Positions 35,991 through 47,373 of a DNA stretch of 64,000 nucleotides are shown piece after piece (the stretch's first letter is position 1; every line of letters starts with the position of its first letter). This stretch comes from Halichondria panicea. Taxonomy: Eukaryota; Porifera; Demospongiae; Suberitida; Halichondriidae. The notes below the pieces were generated by a model, which searched no databases, was not told where the DNA came from, and saw only the letters and a program-made list of their open reading frames with translations. Location of the stretch: the NCBI RefSeq assembly GCF_963675165.1, contig NC_087377.1, positions 13,450,198 to 13,514,197 of the forward strand, written 5' to 3'. The position numbers and the translations under genes were made by a program.

Positions 35991-36329
35991 TGCCTAAGAC
36001 AAACAACTGAACTCCTCTCTATATTAACCATGCTGCTGAGGCGGGGTGACAGTGTTGCAACTGTATGATTTATCACTTATGTCATTAGGTTGGTGTGTAC
36101 GTGTGTGCTATTGACGTTTGGTTAAAAAGCAACGTTTTGTTTCAGATAATTATTGGACGCATGCGCGTGGGAGGCAGAGCTAAACAGTATACTCGATGGA
36201 TAACTGCGCTATTATTTATCGTTACATTACTGGTATAGGTATAGAGTGTTAATGTAGTTGACAGCAATCTAGCAGGCAGAAAGCATGCATAAGTCAATAC
36301 TCCACTATAGTGTGATATAATTAAAGGGG

Positions 36330-37960
36330 TTGACATTTTCTCTTGATCACAAAGGGGCGAGCAGATACCCGTACATGAAGCAACTGCAAGCACTAGCAGC
36401 CTGTCGACCGAGCAGGCCTCCAAACATACCAAGGCATCTGCAAGAGATCATAACGCCGTTAAAATTCTCGGCCTGGGAACAAGAACTCAAAAACCACCCA
36501 GATGACCGATTTGCCCAGTACGTACTATCAAGCATAAAAGACGGTTTTCGAATCAGCTTCGATTACAGGTCAAATGCCCTATCAAATTGCAAGGGGAACA
36601 TGGCGTCAGCGCTGGGACACCCGGAGGTGATAGACTCGTACCTTCAAAAGGAACTGGAGCAGGGTCGCATGAGTGTCTTGTCAAGTACAGACCTGACCAC
36701 AGTGGGATGCCACATTAGCTCATTCAGGGTAATCCCTAAGAAGTCAAAGCTGGGCTCATAGAGGCTTATCGTTAACCTGTCAGCACCATACGGGTGCAGT
36801 GTAAACGATGGTATTTGCAAGGAACTCTCCAGCCTAACCTACGTGTCAGTGGACGAGGTCGTGGATTGTTTGCTGACATTGGGAAGAGGGGCTCAGATGG
36901 CTAAGATAAACATCAGACAGGCTTATCGTAATGTGCCCATACACCCAGAGGACCAACCCCTACTCAGAGTGAACTGGAAAGAGACGATCCTATGGGATAA
37001 CGTATTAACGTTCGGGATGCGGTCAGCTCCTCCGATCTTCACAGCCGTGGCAGATGCACTGCAATGGATCATGCAACAGAGGGGAGCCGGACCGCTATTC
37101 CATTACCTAGATGATTATATCACGCTAGACCCGCCAGGACAGGACGGCTGTGCGAACAACCTCGCAATAATCAGGCAGGTTTGCAGAGACACAGGGACAC
37201 CGGTGGAAGAAGACAAGTCCGTACGGTAGGCCCAACAACTACCATCACCTTCCTTGGTATATTGAATTGGAGTTAACTATCCGCTTCCCAGAAGACAAGC
37301 TAAAAAACCTTAGAAAGATACTGAAAACATGGAGGGGTCACAAAGCTGATAAAAAAAGAGAATTGCTGTCTCTGATCGGATCACTCCAGCATGCATCAAA
37401 AGCAGTTTGCCAAGGAAGGAGTTCCTTCGCAGGCTGATTGATTTGTCTATGGCCAGGAAAGGTTTAAACGACGACATACGACATAAACAAATCAGCCCAA
37501 TCAGACATTCGCTGGTGGTGCGAAATGGAACGTCCATGTTATGCAGGTTTGACAGATTGAACCCTACTATCTGGGCCACTTCAGACGCATCAGGGAATTG
37601 GGGCTGTGGCGCATATGCATGGGGAAGAAGCCTGGTTTCAATTTCAATGGCCGCCTACGCCTAGCATGCTGAGGTGTCACATCACCATCAAGGAATTGAT
37701 CTCCGTTGTCTTTGCAGCAGCAGTGTGGGGACACTTGTGGGAGGGGAAGTCAGTACGATTTCGCTGTGATAATGTGGCAGTAGTGGCAATCCTCAGATCA
37801 GGGACGAGTAAAGATGAACTCATTATGCACGTCATGCGATGTTTGGCATTTATCACAGCTCGTTTTAACTTTGTAGTCTCCGCCTCCCACATCAGGGGAG
37901 TAGACAATACAGATGCACTTTCAAGGGACAATGCTATCCTATTTCATTCTCTCCACCCAC
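36330..37960 (+). pseudogene. DIRS-type reverse transcriptase-RNase H (broken)
   Basis: RT blocks: 'HISSFRVIPKK', a TAG where a Trp is expected before 'RLIVNLSAPYG', 'MAKINIRQAYRNVPIHPED' and 'FHYLDDYITL'. The first catalytic Asp (usually K-x-D-I-x-x-A-Y) is Asn here; the YLDD box is kept. Frameshifts and TAA follow at 37229-37275, then 'SLIGSLQHASKAVCQGR'. RNase H: 'ATSDASGNWGCGAYAW', 'KELISV', 'RCDNVAVVAIL', 'NTDALSRD', giving the D-E-D-D set. Inactive from the stops and the Asp change. Confidence 0.8.
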
Positions 37961-38000
37961 AGGCTCTACCCCAGGCAACCCCTATACCCCTCCCGCATTA

Positions 38001-39026
38001 GTGGAGCTGCTCTTAATTGCTAGCCAAACCAGACTGGGCATCGCAGCATTGGACCAGGCTGTGGAGTTCTATTTTCGAAATTCGTTAGCTCCATTCACCC
38101 AACGAACTTATGCTGCAGCTCAACTTTGTTACAGTAATTTTTGTAGCCTATATAGTTTTGCACCTCTCCCAGTTTATGAATATCAGTTATGTCAATATGT
38201 GTCATTTTTGTCAGGAAGTGGTATTTCGCATGAGTCCATTAAATGTTACTTGTCGGATTGCACAAGACATGCCAGACCCCAAAATAAGCTCAATGCCTAA
38301 GCTTGAGGGGGTGATTAGAGGCATCAGAACTTACCAATTGAAGCATGCGAATAAGCAACCTAAGATTCGGTTGCCCATTACTCCGGAAATCTAGCTGAAG
38401 TTGCGGGCAATCTGGGAATATGATAAGTCAAACTCCGACCATATCATGATATGGGCAGCTTGCTGTGTGGCGTTCTTCGGCTTTTTTCGGTCGGGGGAAA
38501 TCACTGTCCCTTCAGACGCAGGGTACGATTCGGCGGTCCATATGAATTTAGCAGACGTGTCGATAGACAGCTTGTCCAACCCCTCCATCCTAAAACTACG
38601 TCTGAAGTATCGAAGACAGACCCCCTTCGAAAAGGGGTAGATATTGTGTTGAGGCGAGCCGAAGGTCCGCTCTGTCCAATAGCAGCACTCTTGTCTTACC
38701 TAGCTATTCGGGGACAAAACCCGGGGTTTTTGTTCAGGTTTGCGGATGGTCGCCTATTGTCAAAAACTCGGTTCATGGATACAGTCCAGGAGGCTATGAC
38801 AAAAGCTGGGCTGCAGGCCAAAGACTATGCAGGGCACTCGTTTCGTATAGGTGCAGCAACGACAGCTGGGGCACGCGGGGTCCCTGACTCAACCATAAAA
38901 ATGTTGGGTAGATGGGAGAGTTCAGTGTACCTGTTGTGCATTCGGACTCCCAGGGATCACTTAGCTTCAATTTCGGCAGTCCCCCGTGAATGTCAATCGA
39001 TACGAAAAAAGTGGACAGTGGACTAA
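38001..39026 (+). pseudogene. DIRS-type tyrosine recombinase (broken)
   Basis: N-terminal SAM-like part 'FTQRTYAAAQLCYSNFCSLY', frameshift near 38290, 'VIRGIRTYQLKHANKQPKIR', TAG at 38392, then the catalytic part: 'FFGFFRSGEITVP' (first Arg), 'GHSFRIGAATTAGARGVPDS' (H-x-x-R), 'MLGRWESSVYLLCIRTP'. By spacing from GRW the nucleophile Tyr falls on the Cys of 'LLCIRTP'. Such enzymes insert the circular DNA copy in DIRS elements. Not functional here. Confidence 0.8.
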
Positions 39027-39822
39027 AAACTCTAGTTTGCATTGGGAATTGTATTAATGATTATGTTGAGTTGTAGCTTAGCCCTTGTTATTTTGTTATG
39101 TCAGTGATTTGGTAGTTATGGTTTCCTATAGAATTAGTTTCGTTTATGGTTGAGGGATAGACGTCTAGGGAATAAAGAATAAGGAGGAAGTGCTTGGGCT
39201 CGTTTGGGAGCCGGGTAGTCAGGGTATTACCCTTCGTGCTCACCCAAGCGGTAAGATCTCATCAATTAGGGCATGGTAATAGGCGGGGCCATGCGCAAGG
39301 GGATCTTGCCGGCGAAAGGGTAATTAATTCCCTTATAACATAACTGTGGTTACTGCGGTTGTTACTACAGTTGCTAAGGGAATTAGCGAAGGAACTAGCT
39401 GCATACCGGGCTGCCTATCAGTGTGCCGGCTTCCTCGGCCAAACTGTAGTTAGTAAATAAATTGAGCTCCGGGCAGGTCAGTTAGGAGCAAGCAAGCAAT
39501 CTGGCGACACCGAACTGTTAAATTGCTGAAAACGATTATGTCTCGAGAAAACACAACTTTCTTATTTTGAGCGAGTTACCCGGCAAAATAGCCTCGTTGA
39601 TAGGGCGTAACGCGGATAGTTTTCGAGGTTTTACTGCAGATTCAATGTAAAATAATCACATGAACTGCTTCTGTTACCAATCCCTCTTACTCTTCTATCT
39701 ATGATTGAACCTAGCACAATTATATAGCCTCGCTTCGCTCGGAATTACACATATACCAGACCGTATTTTAATCGACCTGGATTCGAAGCTAAACATCTAG
39801 CTATATGCTTGTAACAATGCAG

Positions 39823-39935
39823 GAACAGCAAGTGACCTCTTAACTAAACAATGAATAACGTTAAAATTTGCATGTTATCAAGGGCGACGCCCTTGATGTT
39901 ATTCATTGTTTAGTTAAGAGGTCATTTGCTATTGT
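39823..39935. repeat. Fold-back palindrome just upstream of gene E
   Basis: Outer arms of about 37 bases: 'gacctcttaactaaacaatg' with flanks, mirrored by 'cattgtttagttaagaggtc'. Inner arms 'tcaagggcg/cgcccttga'. It ends about 80 bases before the ATG of E, so it could fall in the 5' UTR or promoter. Probably a small fold-back transposon; a regulatory hairpin is possible. Confidence 0.75.
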
Positions 39936-40015
39936 TAATTGTAACATTGGTGCATGTGATACACTGACCGTTCTCTTCCATAGTAGGCAGAAGTCTACTG
40001 ACTACATAATTCAAG

Positions 40016-43000
40016 ATGACATTAGAGATATTAAAATTAAAGCTCATTGGAGTTCTTCTGATTTGCTTTCTGGCTGGCTTCAGCACTGGTAAGACTAACT
40101 AGATCTATTTATATATACTCTTTACTTTTTTCCTACTTTGTAAAGCCCAGTATTCAGTGAGTGTGGAGAGACCATGTCCAATGGAAACAGTCACTTTCAC
40201 CTGCACTGCTCCTGGAGATTCCTTGAGATGGGAGGCACCAGGTATACAGACAATCACTATCCGCTCTACGTCTGGTCTCAATATACCAGTAATGCAGTCA
40301 GGTTACACTGTAACACTAACTGCATTCAATGACAGTACATTAACATCTACTCTATCAAGAACAGTTGAGAACGGGATCACTGTGTCCTGTGAGTATGCAC
40401 TGCCTGTTCTAACCACTGTAGGATCTTCAACCATCATTTTGGCTGGTGAGTATCTCAACCATTCACTAGAAGTAAAATACCAACCAATGTACTGGTCGTA
40501 GATACACCAGACCCACCTTCCAATGTCAGACAATCCGTTCTGAGCAGCTCAGCAGATGAAGTTAGGGTATATGTGCAGTGGGACCCTCCTACTGAGACTG
40601 GTGGTAGAGATGACCTCACCTACACAGTGACCGTCTCATCACCGGTCCAACTCTCTGCTACTGTCCTCACATCTACCTCTGTCACTGTGATTGCTCAATA
40701 CAATGTGGACTACACTGTCAGTGTTGTGGCTACCAACTGTGCTGGGAGCAGTACAACCACTGACTACAACTTTACAATCGGTGAGTCCGACGTATATATA
40801 ATTATAGTCTTTATACCCCGTTGCTATAATTTTTACTGTTGCTATGTGCAATATATGCAGCATATTGTGCACTGTATCTCATATTCTGCACTGACCACAA
40901 AGCCTTGAGGGATTTAATGATATGCATGGCAAAAAATTAAATGTCGCGCAGCATGCACAGGACAGTAAAAATAAGGTTTGTCCAGTTCTTTACTGTCTGC
41001 TTGAACGATCAGAGTTGGGAGTGGTTTTTTTCAGCAGAGTTTGAAGTGGGGGCTGCTTGAGTTGCTCTGTATGTAGCCTCGATCCCAGGCCGAGTTTTCG
41101 CTTTTATAACGGTTAGGCGAACAACTGGGCCTGGTACTAGTTGTCTGCGCATGCGTCAAATTTTCATTGTATTTGTGGTCGGCAAAAATATTTGAAATGA
41201 AAAATGCACAGAGTGAGTGCACAAAAGTGCACATAGGGAGCTGCTTCACAAAGGCCAGTTGCCAGTTGTGCTGCAGCACGATTACAGTGACCCAGGGCAA
41301 CTTCAGGATGATTGAATGCCTTCAAATTACGTTTCAAAAAGATTTAGCAGGCTGCTGGACTTCTCTGATTCTAGCCAACTCGTGACTCAATTAAATTTTG
41401 CTTGAGAAGACGTAGATTCTCTTCATGCCTCTGAGATACCCAGTAACGCTCGAACGAGCAGGTCATACTCCAGTCCTGTGAGTATAGGACAATATTAAAA
41501 GAAACCAAAGACGGTTAAACCCTTACCTCAAACTGTCCAGTCTCGTCCGTTAGTATAGCCAAGAGGAGCACTGTTGGGATAGCTGGATAGTAGCCATTGC
41601 TCCTGTACAGAGAAGTTGACATTCTAAATACGTGTAGATCTATATAAATATTAAATTTCTCGTATTAAACAGGTTATAGTGCCATTGTCAACAAGCTGAT
41701 GATGGCAGCACCAAGTTCTCTAGCTCACACTCTTCACTTGATCCACCATATTATTAAGGTTATTAAGATTATCTGATTAAACTATATATAGTCTACCTAG
41801 ATCTTGCCAAACATGAACAAGACTTGATAGCATAGGGCACACAAAAATATCTGACCTTAATAAGCTTGACAAAGCTTTATACCTCTTCCCTTGTTGTTCA
41901 GTCTTCAGAATAATGTTTTCTAAGCTTCAGAGAAGACAGAAGCTTCAGCTAAGAGCCATTCCAATCGATTCCAATAATGATAAAACGGGAACTGACTTCG
42001 TACACGATAGTACACGAATATAAATGTCACAAAAGTGAACGAGAATACACTAATAGCCAGAAATGGGCTAATTGGTTGACGCATGCGCAGACAACTAGTA
42101 CCAGGCCCAGTTGTTCGCCTAACCGTTATAAAAGCGAAAACTCGGCCTGGGATCGAGGCTACTCTGCATGCAGCTTTGCCTGTTTTGCAGCAGCAGCGTT
42201 GAGAAGAGAGTGTTTTTGCAGCGTTCAGGGGGTGGGGCTGCTTTACTTTTGTCTAGCATCGAGCGAGCGAGGAGCCCAACGTTTTGTGAGTCAAGCCATT
42301 TGTCGTGCCAATGATAGCTAATCTTGAATGGTGAGATACCGGTGTCTTTGAACAGAGATGCAAGCAGCTGGGAACAGTAATTTTTGTAGAAGCTGTGGTG
42401 TATTTTGTGTTGCTAGAGATATATAAACTAGTTATAACACATGCACTCGGGATGCAATATTGCACTCAGCCCTCAGGGCTGGCGCCCTTGTGCTTCAGTG
42501 CAATACACACCATACAATCCCTCGTGCCTATGTTATAACTATTACTTAAACAGCACACTATTGCCTCCCTCTCGTGTAGGTGGCTGTCCTGTGTTGACCA
42601 ATCCCACGAATGGAGCGTTTGGACCAACCACCAGCAGATTACCAGGATCAACAGTAACCACCCAGTGTGACGCTGGGTATGTGTCTGCTATTGCTATGGT
42701 GACATGCGAGGGTACACTAATGTGGAGTCCAGACCCCGATATTGAGTGTATGCTAACCACACCTTCTCCCACACCTTGTAAGTTTTTTGGTTGTGCATGT
42801 GGATGAAATTTAATTTTTAATCTTCCAGCTCCTACAATGAACTGCAGAGCTCCACTATCCCCACCGTGGAATGGCAGTGTCAGTGATCATTCAGTACCAG
42901 CTATTCCCGGTGCTCGTGTGACCTTCCAGTGTGACGCTGGACTGTTCCCTGAGGGCATAATGACTGCCACCTGTCTTGCTACAGGAGAGTGGGACAAGAA

Positions 43001-43661
43001 TCCAGGAGAGATCGTTTGCAGAATTGAGTCTAGTAAGTTAGTACTTCATTATTCATGTGCATCCTCCATCTCTTGTGCTCAGTTTCCTGTGTCCTGCCTG
43101 CCCGTCCATTCAATGGAGTGTTACTCAACACCAACTGTCAGAACACTAACCTAGCCGAGGGCTCAGTCATTACCTTCCAATGTGATCCTGGGTTCTCACT
43201 AGTGGGTGAAGCGACTGCCACTTGTAACAACTCCGGTCTCTGGGATCCTGACCCGGCTCTATGGGAGTGTTGTACGTACGCATATGAGTATACTCTGATT
43301 GTGATATATAATTGCCTAAGTATATAAATTATACAGGCTTCAGTTAGTGCGCTCTATTTGTTGCCCTAATAATTATTGTCAATCTTTCACAGCTCCGACT
43401 GCTACCACCACCCTATCAACTGGTGTAACTGTTGCCATCGGTGTTACTACTACTTTCGTTGTGTCTACTATCCTTGGATTTCTCGCTGGACTCCTAGTGA
43501 TGTACTCATTCACGCGTAAGAAGGCAGTGTACTACACAAGAAAAACAGCATTATCTGTTATAGAACCCACTAAACCAGTTGGTCCTGTTTATGAGGAGGT
43601 GTCACCCAAAGAGGAGATTGAACTCAATACTAACCAGGCATACGGACCAGTCGGACTGTGA
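40016..43661 (+). CDS. Ig-FN3-CCP3 transmembrane receptor, gene E
   Basis: Seven exons, 503 residues: 40016-40088, 40146-40445, 40502-40780, 42580-42777, 42829-43032, 43083-43271, 43393-43661, all phase 1. Signal peptide 1-24 ('LIGVLLICFLAGFSTG', as in C), Ig-like 25-124 ('VTFTCTAPGDSLRWEAPG', 'ITVSCEY'), FN3 125-217, CCPs 218-283, 284-351, 352-414, helix 'FVVSTILGFLAGLLVMYSF', 'TRKKAVYYTRK' and a tail with 'VYEEVSPKEE' and 'NTNQAYG'. The ectodomain is of the C type, while the tail exon is of the B/G type ('RKTALSVIEPTKPV'), so E looks like a recombinant. Intron 3 (1.8 kb) contains a 1.1-kb long-TIR element. Role inferred as for the other array genes. Confidence 0.85.
41075..42161 (-). mobile_element. 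1.1-kb long-TIR element, copy 1 (MULE-like) in intron 3 of gene E
   Basis: Ends are inverted repeats of about 80-90 bp starting 'tagcctcgatcccaggccga'. Flanks are 'ctctgtatg' (41066-41074) and 'ctctgcatg' (42162-42170), an almost perfect 9-base target duplication. Nine-base duplications with long TIRs are typical of Mutator-like elements. On the - strand the interior holds two exon-like pieces with proper splice borders: 'SNGYYPAIPTVLLLAILTDE' to 'TGQFE' (about 41617-41536), then 'DWSMTCSFERYWVSQRHEEN' ending in TAG (about 41458-41360). No transposase is present, so the cargo may be captured host sequence. Confidence 0.8.
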
Positions 43662-45300
43662 AACTTCGTGCTTCATAATACAGTGCATGGAACCTATAAT
43701 TATATATATATAACGGACATCTTTGGGGAACAATGTTGAGAGGTTGTTTTGTACACAAACTGTTCATTTGGGACTGGTCATTATATAGCAGCTGGCCTTT
43801 ATTTAGAGGTGGTTGTTAACAGAGGTTTCACTGTCTAGCCAGTAAGTATTACGTATCATAATTATTACTACTGTGTAACGCAAGCTAAAAAGGAGGAGAG
43901 GCTGTCAGTAGAATATCGTATGCGCACTCACTAGCTCGCTGAATCAGCAATAATTCCACTCAATACCTCACTCAATACAATGGCCACTGCAAAGAAAACG
44001 AAGGAGAGCTTATAATTAATCACAAGACTCACTATAGTATTGGAGAGAAAGCTTCCCTTCTGGCCACAGTAATATCATAATACATGTACACAATTAAAGT
44101 GTCTTCCTTAATAATCAGTGAATGACATTAATTTTGAAGTTTCATATATTCGGATAGGGTCTGGTCCGGCTCGATTTGGATTAGCGAGGTTCTGCTGTAA
44201 TGTTTTGCGAGCATCAAACGTTATGCAAACTTTGATATCACAAAACCTAAATCTAAATTAGGTAATTAAACACGATCTTTGCAAGAGCGCAATAGTTAGA
44301 TCGCAAAGTGTCAATTTTTTCAGCTGATTTGGCTCATTCGCAATCTACAGTATACTGTAAAATTAATATGTTTTTATAAATAAATATAAACTTTGTATAT
44401 ACACTGGGCAAAAAGCCAAATTTCCTGAGATGTACAGGACAGGGCTCAATCTACAGGAAATTGTGCCCTATACTGCTACAGGACGGGTCAGGAAATGTGA
44501 TGTTCTTCGAGAAAAGTGCAGGATTTCAGGCCTGCACTGTAGCAGGAAATTTAACTTTTCGTCCAGTGGCACATACCGTACAGCTGGTACAGGCACAAAA
44601 TATTTGTCGTTTTAGGTTGGAACTCTGACCACAAATGAAAGGACCTTGTCTACATTTACCTGCAAGCAGCAGCCACGAAAATTATTATTATCCGCTAAAT
44701 ATTGCTCAACCACAAATCCCCTCCCCCCGAAAATTACCGGCTATAAGGTGTACAACAGTTAGCTCTAGCTGTGTAGTTTGGCAAAAACGGGGATCGGTAC
44801 GTTCTGATGAAAATCGAAAAATTCGGTAGTTTTTTTTCAAGTTATCACTGCTCAGACTGGAAGCGACTTGGCCTATCCAAGTTTTCGCTGGATAATAGGC
44901 CCATGCATGGCCATCTGTTAGTGTGTGTAATTAGTTTGAATCAGTCTTGTTTTGTTTGTGCGTTACACGCCCTTTTACCTGACGCACTTTGATGTCTGAC
45001 AGAGTTCGGCGACTTACGATCAGGCTCAGCATGCAGTCAGCACTAATCAACCACAAAATGCATTTAAGAAATATGATTCTTACCAATCATTCTTGTGTGG
45101 ATATGCTATAAACTGGAATGGATCCATCTAACAGTAAACTGTTTTGTTTTCAAGGGATGTATTTAATTTTCAGTCTCAGTCTATTGATTTCTACAGTCTC
45201 TAGTATAAGTTAAGAATCTACTGAGTAATCTATGCAGATATTGTGTGTTTAGCTATTGAACAAAGAGGGAAATTAGGCAAGCTTTTTATCACACATGCCT
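43662..45300. other. Spacer between E and F with two MITEs
   Basis: No exon seen. 44402-44571 has inverted ends 'cactgggcaaaaagccaaat' and 'aacttttcgtccagtgg' around 'tttcctg' blocks, so it is a small MITE. 44575-44751 is a decayed copy of the 'gcgggtaattttcgtgggg' MITE. 44205-44345 resembles the 13408-13618 MITE. Confidence 0.55.
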
Positions 45301-45310
45301 ATTTTTGCAG

Positions 45311-46559
45311 CCATTCAGTTGACATCCAGCAGTGGTGATGGTGCGGCATGTCCAAATGACCCTGTTGTCTTCACCTGCTCTGTTAGTGGAACTGTTCTAT
45401 AATGGATAGCTGATCCTCCACCTGGCTATGTCGTATCTGGGCAGGTGAGACAACTTTTATTCTCTATTTCTGGTACTTTACTGCCTGCTGGAGTTGAAGC
45501 CTGCACTAGTAGGATCAACACTAAGCTTCACGTGCATGCAATGAAGAGACGGTACCAGCAAGAGTAATGGACGATGGTTACCTGACCCCACCAGATATAA
45601 CTGTCCCTCAGGTTAAGTAGATCACTTTCATGACTGTTACTATCTGCCCCCTTCCTTAGAGGTCACCTGTGGGCCTCCTGTCGCACCTTCCAGAGGCAGT
45701 GTGGACGTTAAGGGCCAGACATCACCCTTTTTGATGGACTCAGTGATAAACTTTCGTTGTGACACGGGACTTTTCCAGCTGGTGATATGTCCAGTACATG
45801 TGACAGTGTAGGAGGAGTGGGAAGTTGGAGACCAGACACTAATATCATTTGCAGAGACATACCTGGTGAGCATACCGTTAACTAATAATATTATTTGCAG
45901 AGACATACCTGGTGAGCGTACCGTTAACTAATAATATTATTTGCAGAGACATACCTGGTGAGCATACCGTTAACTATAGTATAATTATAGTTATGTTGCA
46001 TTTCACCACAGTCAACTGCTCTCTACCCAAGAAACCATCCAACGGTATTATTATTGTGGACTATGTGCTGTTGAACGAGACAGTATTGGAGGGAACAGTG
46101 CTGACTTACCAGTGTGACAATGGACTCTCACTGACTGGACCCAACAACGTCACTTGCACCAATGCTGGAGTCTGGAGCACTGAGCCTGAGGCAATCATGT
46201 GTGTGTCACCAACTGAAGGTGAAGGCAATCATGTGTGTACTTGAATGTGAGTTATGGTTTGTAATCTCATATAATACCTCGATTTTACAGGTCCTACTGC
46301 CACCTCCCTATCCATTGGTGTAGTTGCTGCTATCAGGGTAATTATTACTTTCTTTGTTGCTGCCATTCTTGGATTCCTCACTGGACTCCAAGTGATGCAT
46401 GTTTTCTCTCGTAAGAAGGCGGTGTACTTCCCGGCAACTGAAGGACAAGCTAACGTAGGACCCACTGCACAGCCAGCTGGTCCGGTTTATGAGGAGGTGT
46501 CACCTAAAGAGGAGATGAAACTAAACACTAACCAGGCGTATGGACCAGTGGGACTGTGA
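45311..46559 (+). pseudogene. Receptor array copy F (broken)
   Basis: Ig-like exon from 45311 ('GAACPNDPVVFTCSVSGTVL') hits TAA at 45400-45402 directly before the core Trp; its second half is not recognisable. FN3 and CCP1 are missing. A CCP2-like exon (45659 to about 45869) is frameshifted after 'INFRCDTGLFQL'. CCP3 (46012-46219) and the helix/tail exon (46291-46559) are intact, with 'FSRKKAVYFPATEGQ', 'VYEEVSPKEEMKLNTNQ' and 'AYGPVGL'. Gene order places it between E and G. Transcripts could still make a short tail-bearing product, but the stop rules out the usual receptor. Confidence 0.8.
45847..45984. repeat. 46-bp tandem repeat copying a splice junction
   Basis: Three units of 46 bases, each holding 'atttgcagagacatacctgg' followed by 'tgagc'. 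The unit is the last bases of the CCP2-like exon plus its donor, and its 'ttatttgcag' also looks like an acceptor, so each repeat could act as an 11-base microexon. Confidence 0.85.
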
Positions 46560-47049
46560 ACTGTGCATTTTGTTTTCGACCCAACGTATACATTGTCGTT
46601 CAGAATACATGTATAATTATAGCTAGCTTTAAGGTATAGTTGAGTTATACATCTGTTTATTAAAACTATCACATGTTTTGTATCAGTATTAAAATTAAAA
46701 TAAGCAACAATTAAGAGAAGTCAAACTTGTCCTAAAGGAAGTGAATCACACAGCACATACATAAATATTGGTACTGAAACAGCATAATAATTATTATCAT
46801 GAAGTTAGGATAATTAAGTGACTGCATGTATGTACATGTGAAACCTCCAGGTTTCAATATACATGTAGATCTATATGCTTTATGAGTCCATTTTGCAATT
46901 TGTACGTATGTTTGTTTGTCATGGACCACCGGCACACGATAGTATTTGTTTTTGGGACTCGAGATCCGCAAATTCCGGCTACGTGATTTTATTGCGCATG
47001 CATGTGCACAATTAGCGCTATAAATATTATGTTAAATGAAAGTAAAATT
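46560..47049. other. Spacer without recognised features
   Basis: 3' flank of copy F. AT-rich, no exon or repeat end recognised. Confidence 0.4.
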
Positions 47050-47338
47050 TTGGATCTGAGTAAGCCAGTATATATTCCTCAGAGGGCTCTGTTGCTGTGT
47101 GTCCCACACCATATCATGTGTTTTAACCACATCACCAACACACCTCCTGTCACGATTCATGGATCAATGCAATGCTCACTTTCAGTTACTTGCCATGGAG
47201 ACAGGAATGAAGAACCTCGGCAGTATAGTGGGTGGTCCCATAACACTGGGACTTTTGATTCACTGCTATACATTATCATCTATTCATCTCCAGGTGGCAG
47301 TGCTGCCTTTGGACCTATAGTTGGAAGTGTTGTTAGCG
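47050..47338 (+). pseudogene. Receptor array fragment (FN3 end and CCP1-like exon)
   Basis: 'ggatctgagtaagcc' matches the FN3 exon end and donor of B. 47090-47260 matches the CCP1 exon ('accaacacacctcctgtcac', 'gtgggtgg', 'actgggacttttga') but is frameshifted and has lost cysteines. 47293-47338, after an acceptor, reads 'GGSAAFGPIVGSVVSG', possibly the start of a membrane exon interrupted by the (GT)n repeat. A dead remnant between F and G. Confidence 0.65.

Positions 47339-47340
<2 letters not shown>

Positions 47341-47373
<33 letters not shown>

Larger units (their letters stand above)
34401..39480 (+). mobile_element. DIRS-type retrotransposon (decayed)
   Basis: Order along the + strand: gag-like fragment, reverse transcriptase with RNase H, tyrosine recombinase. 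This order, with a recombinase in place of a DDE integrase, is the mark of the DIRS group. The region is more GC-rich than its surroundings. The 3' part (39030-39480) is noncoding, with 'gggagccgggtagtcaggg' and other GC-rich blocks. The boundaries, especially the 5' one, are estimates; I did not find the inverted or split direct repeats expected at DIRS ends. Stops, frameshifts and two changed catalytic residues show it is dead. Confidence 0.8.

Noticed and set aside
34401-39480. Ty3/gypsy or retrovirus-like element
   Set aside because: No protease, no DDE integrase and no LTRs seen; a tyrosine recombinase with H-x-x-R follows the RNase H, which fits DIRS.
44430-44992. Three small + strand frames between E and F
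   Set aside because: They lie in MITE sequence and show no domain or splice context.
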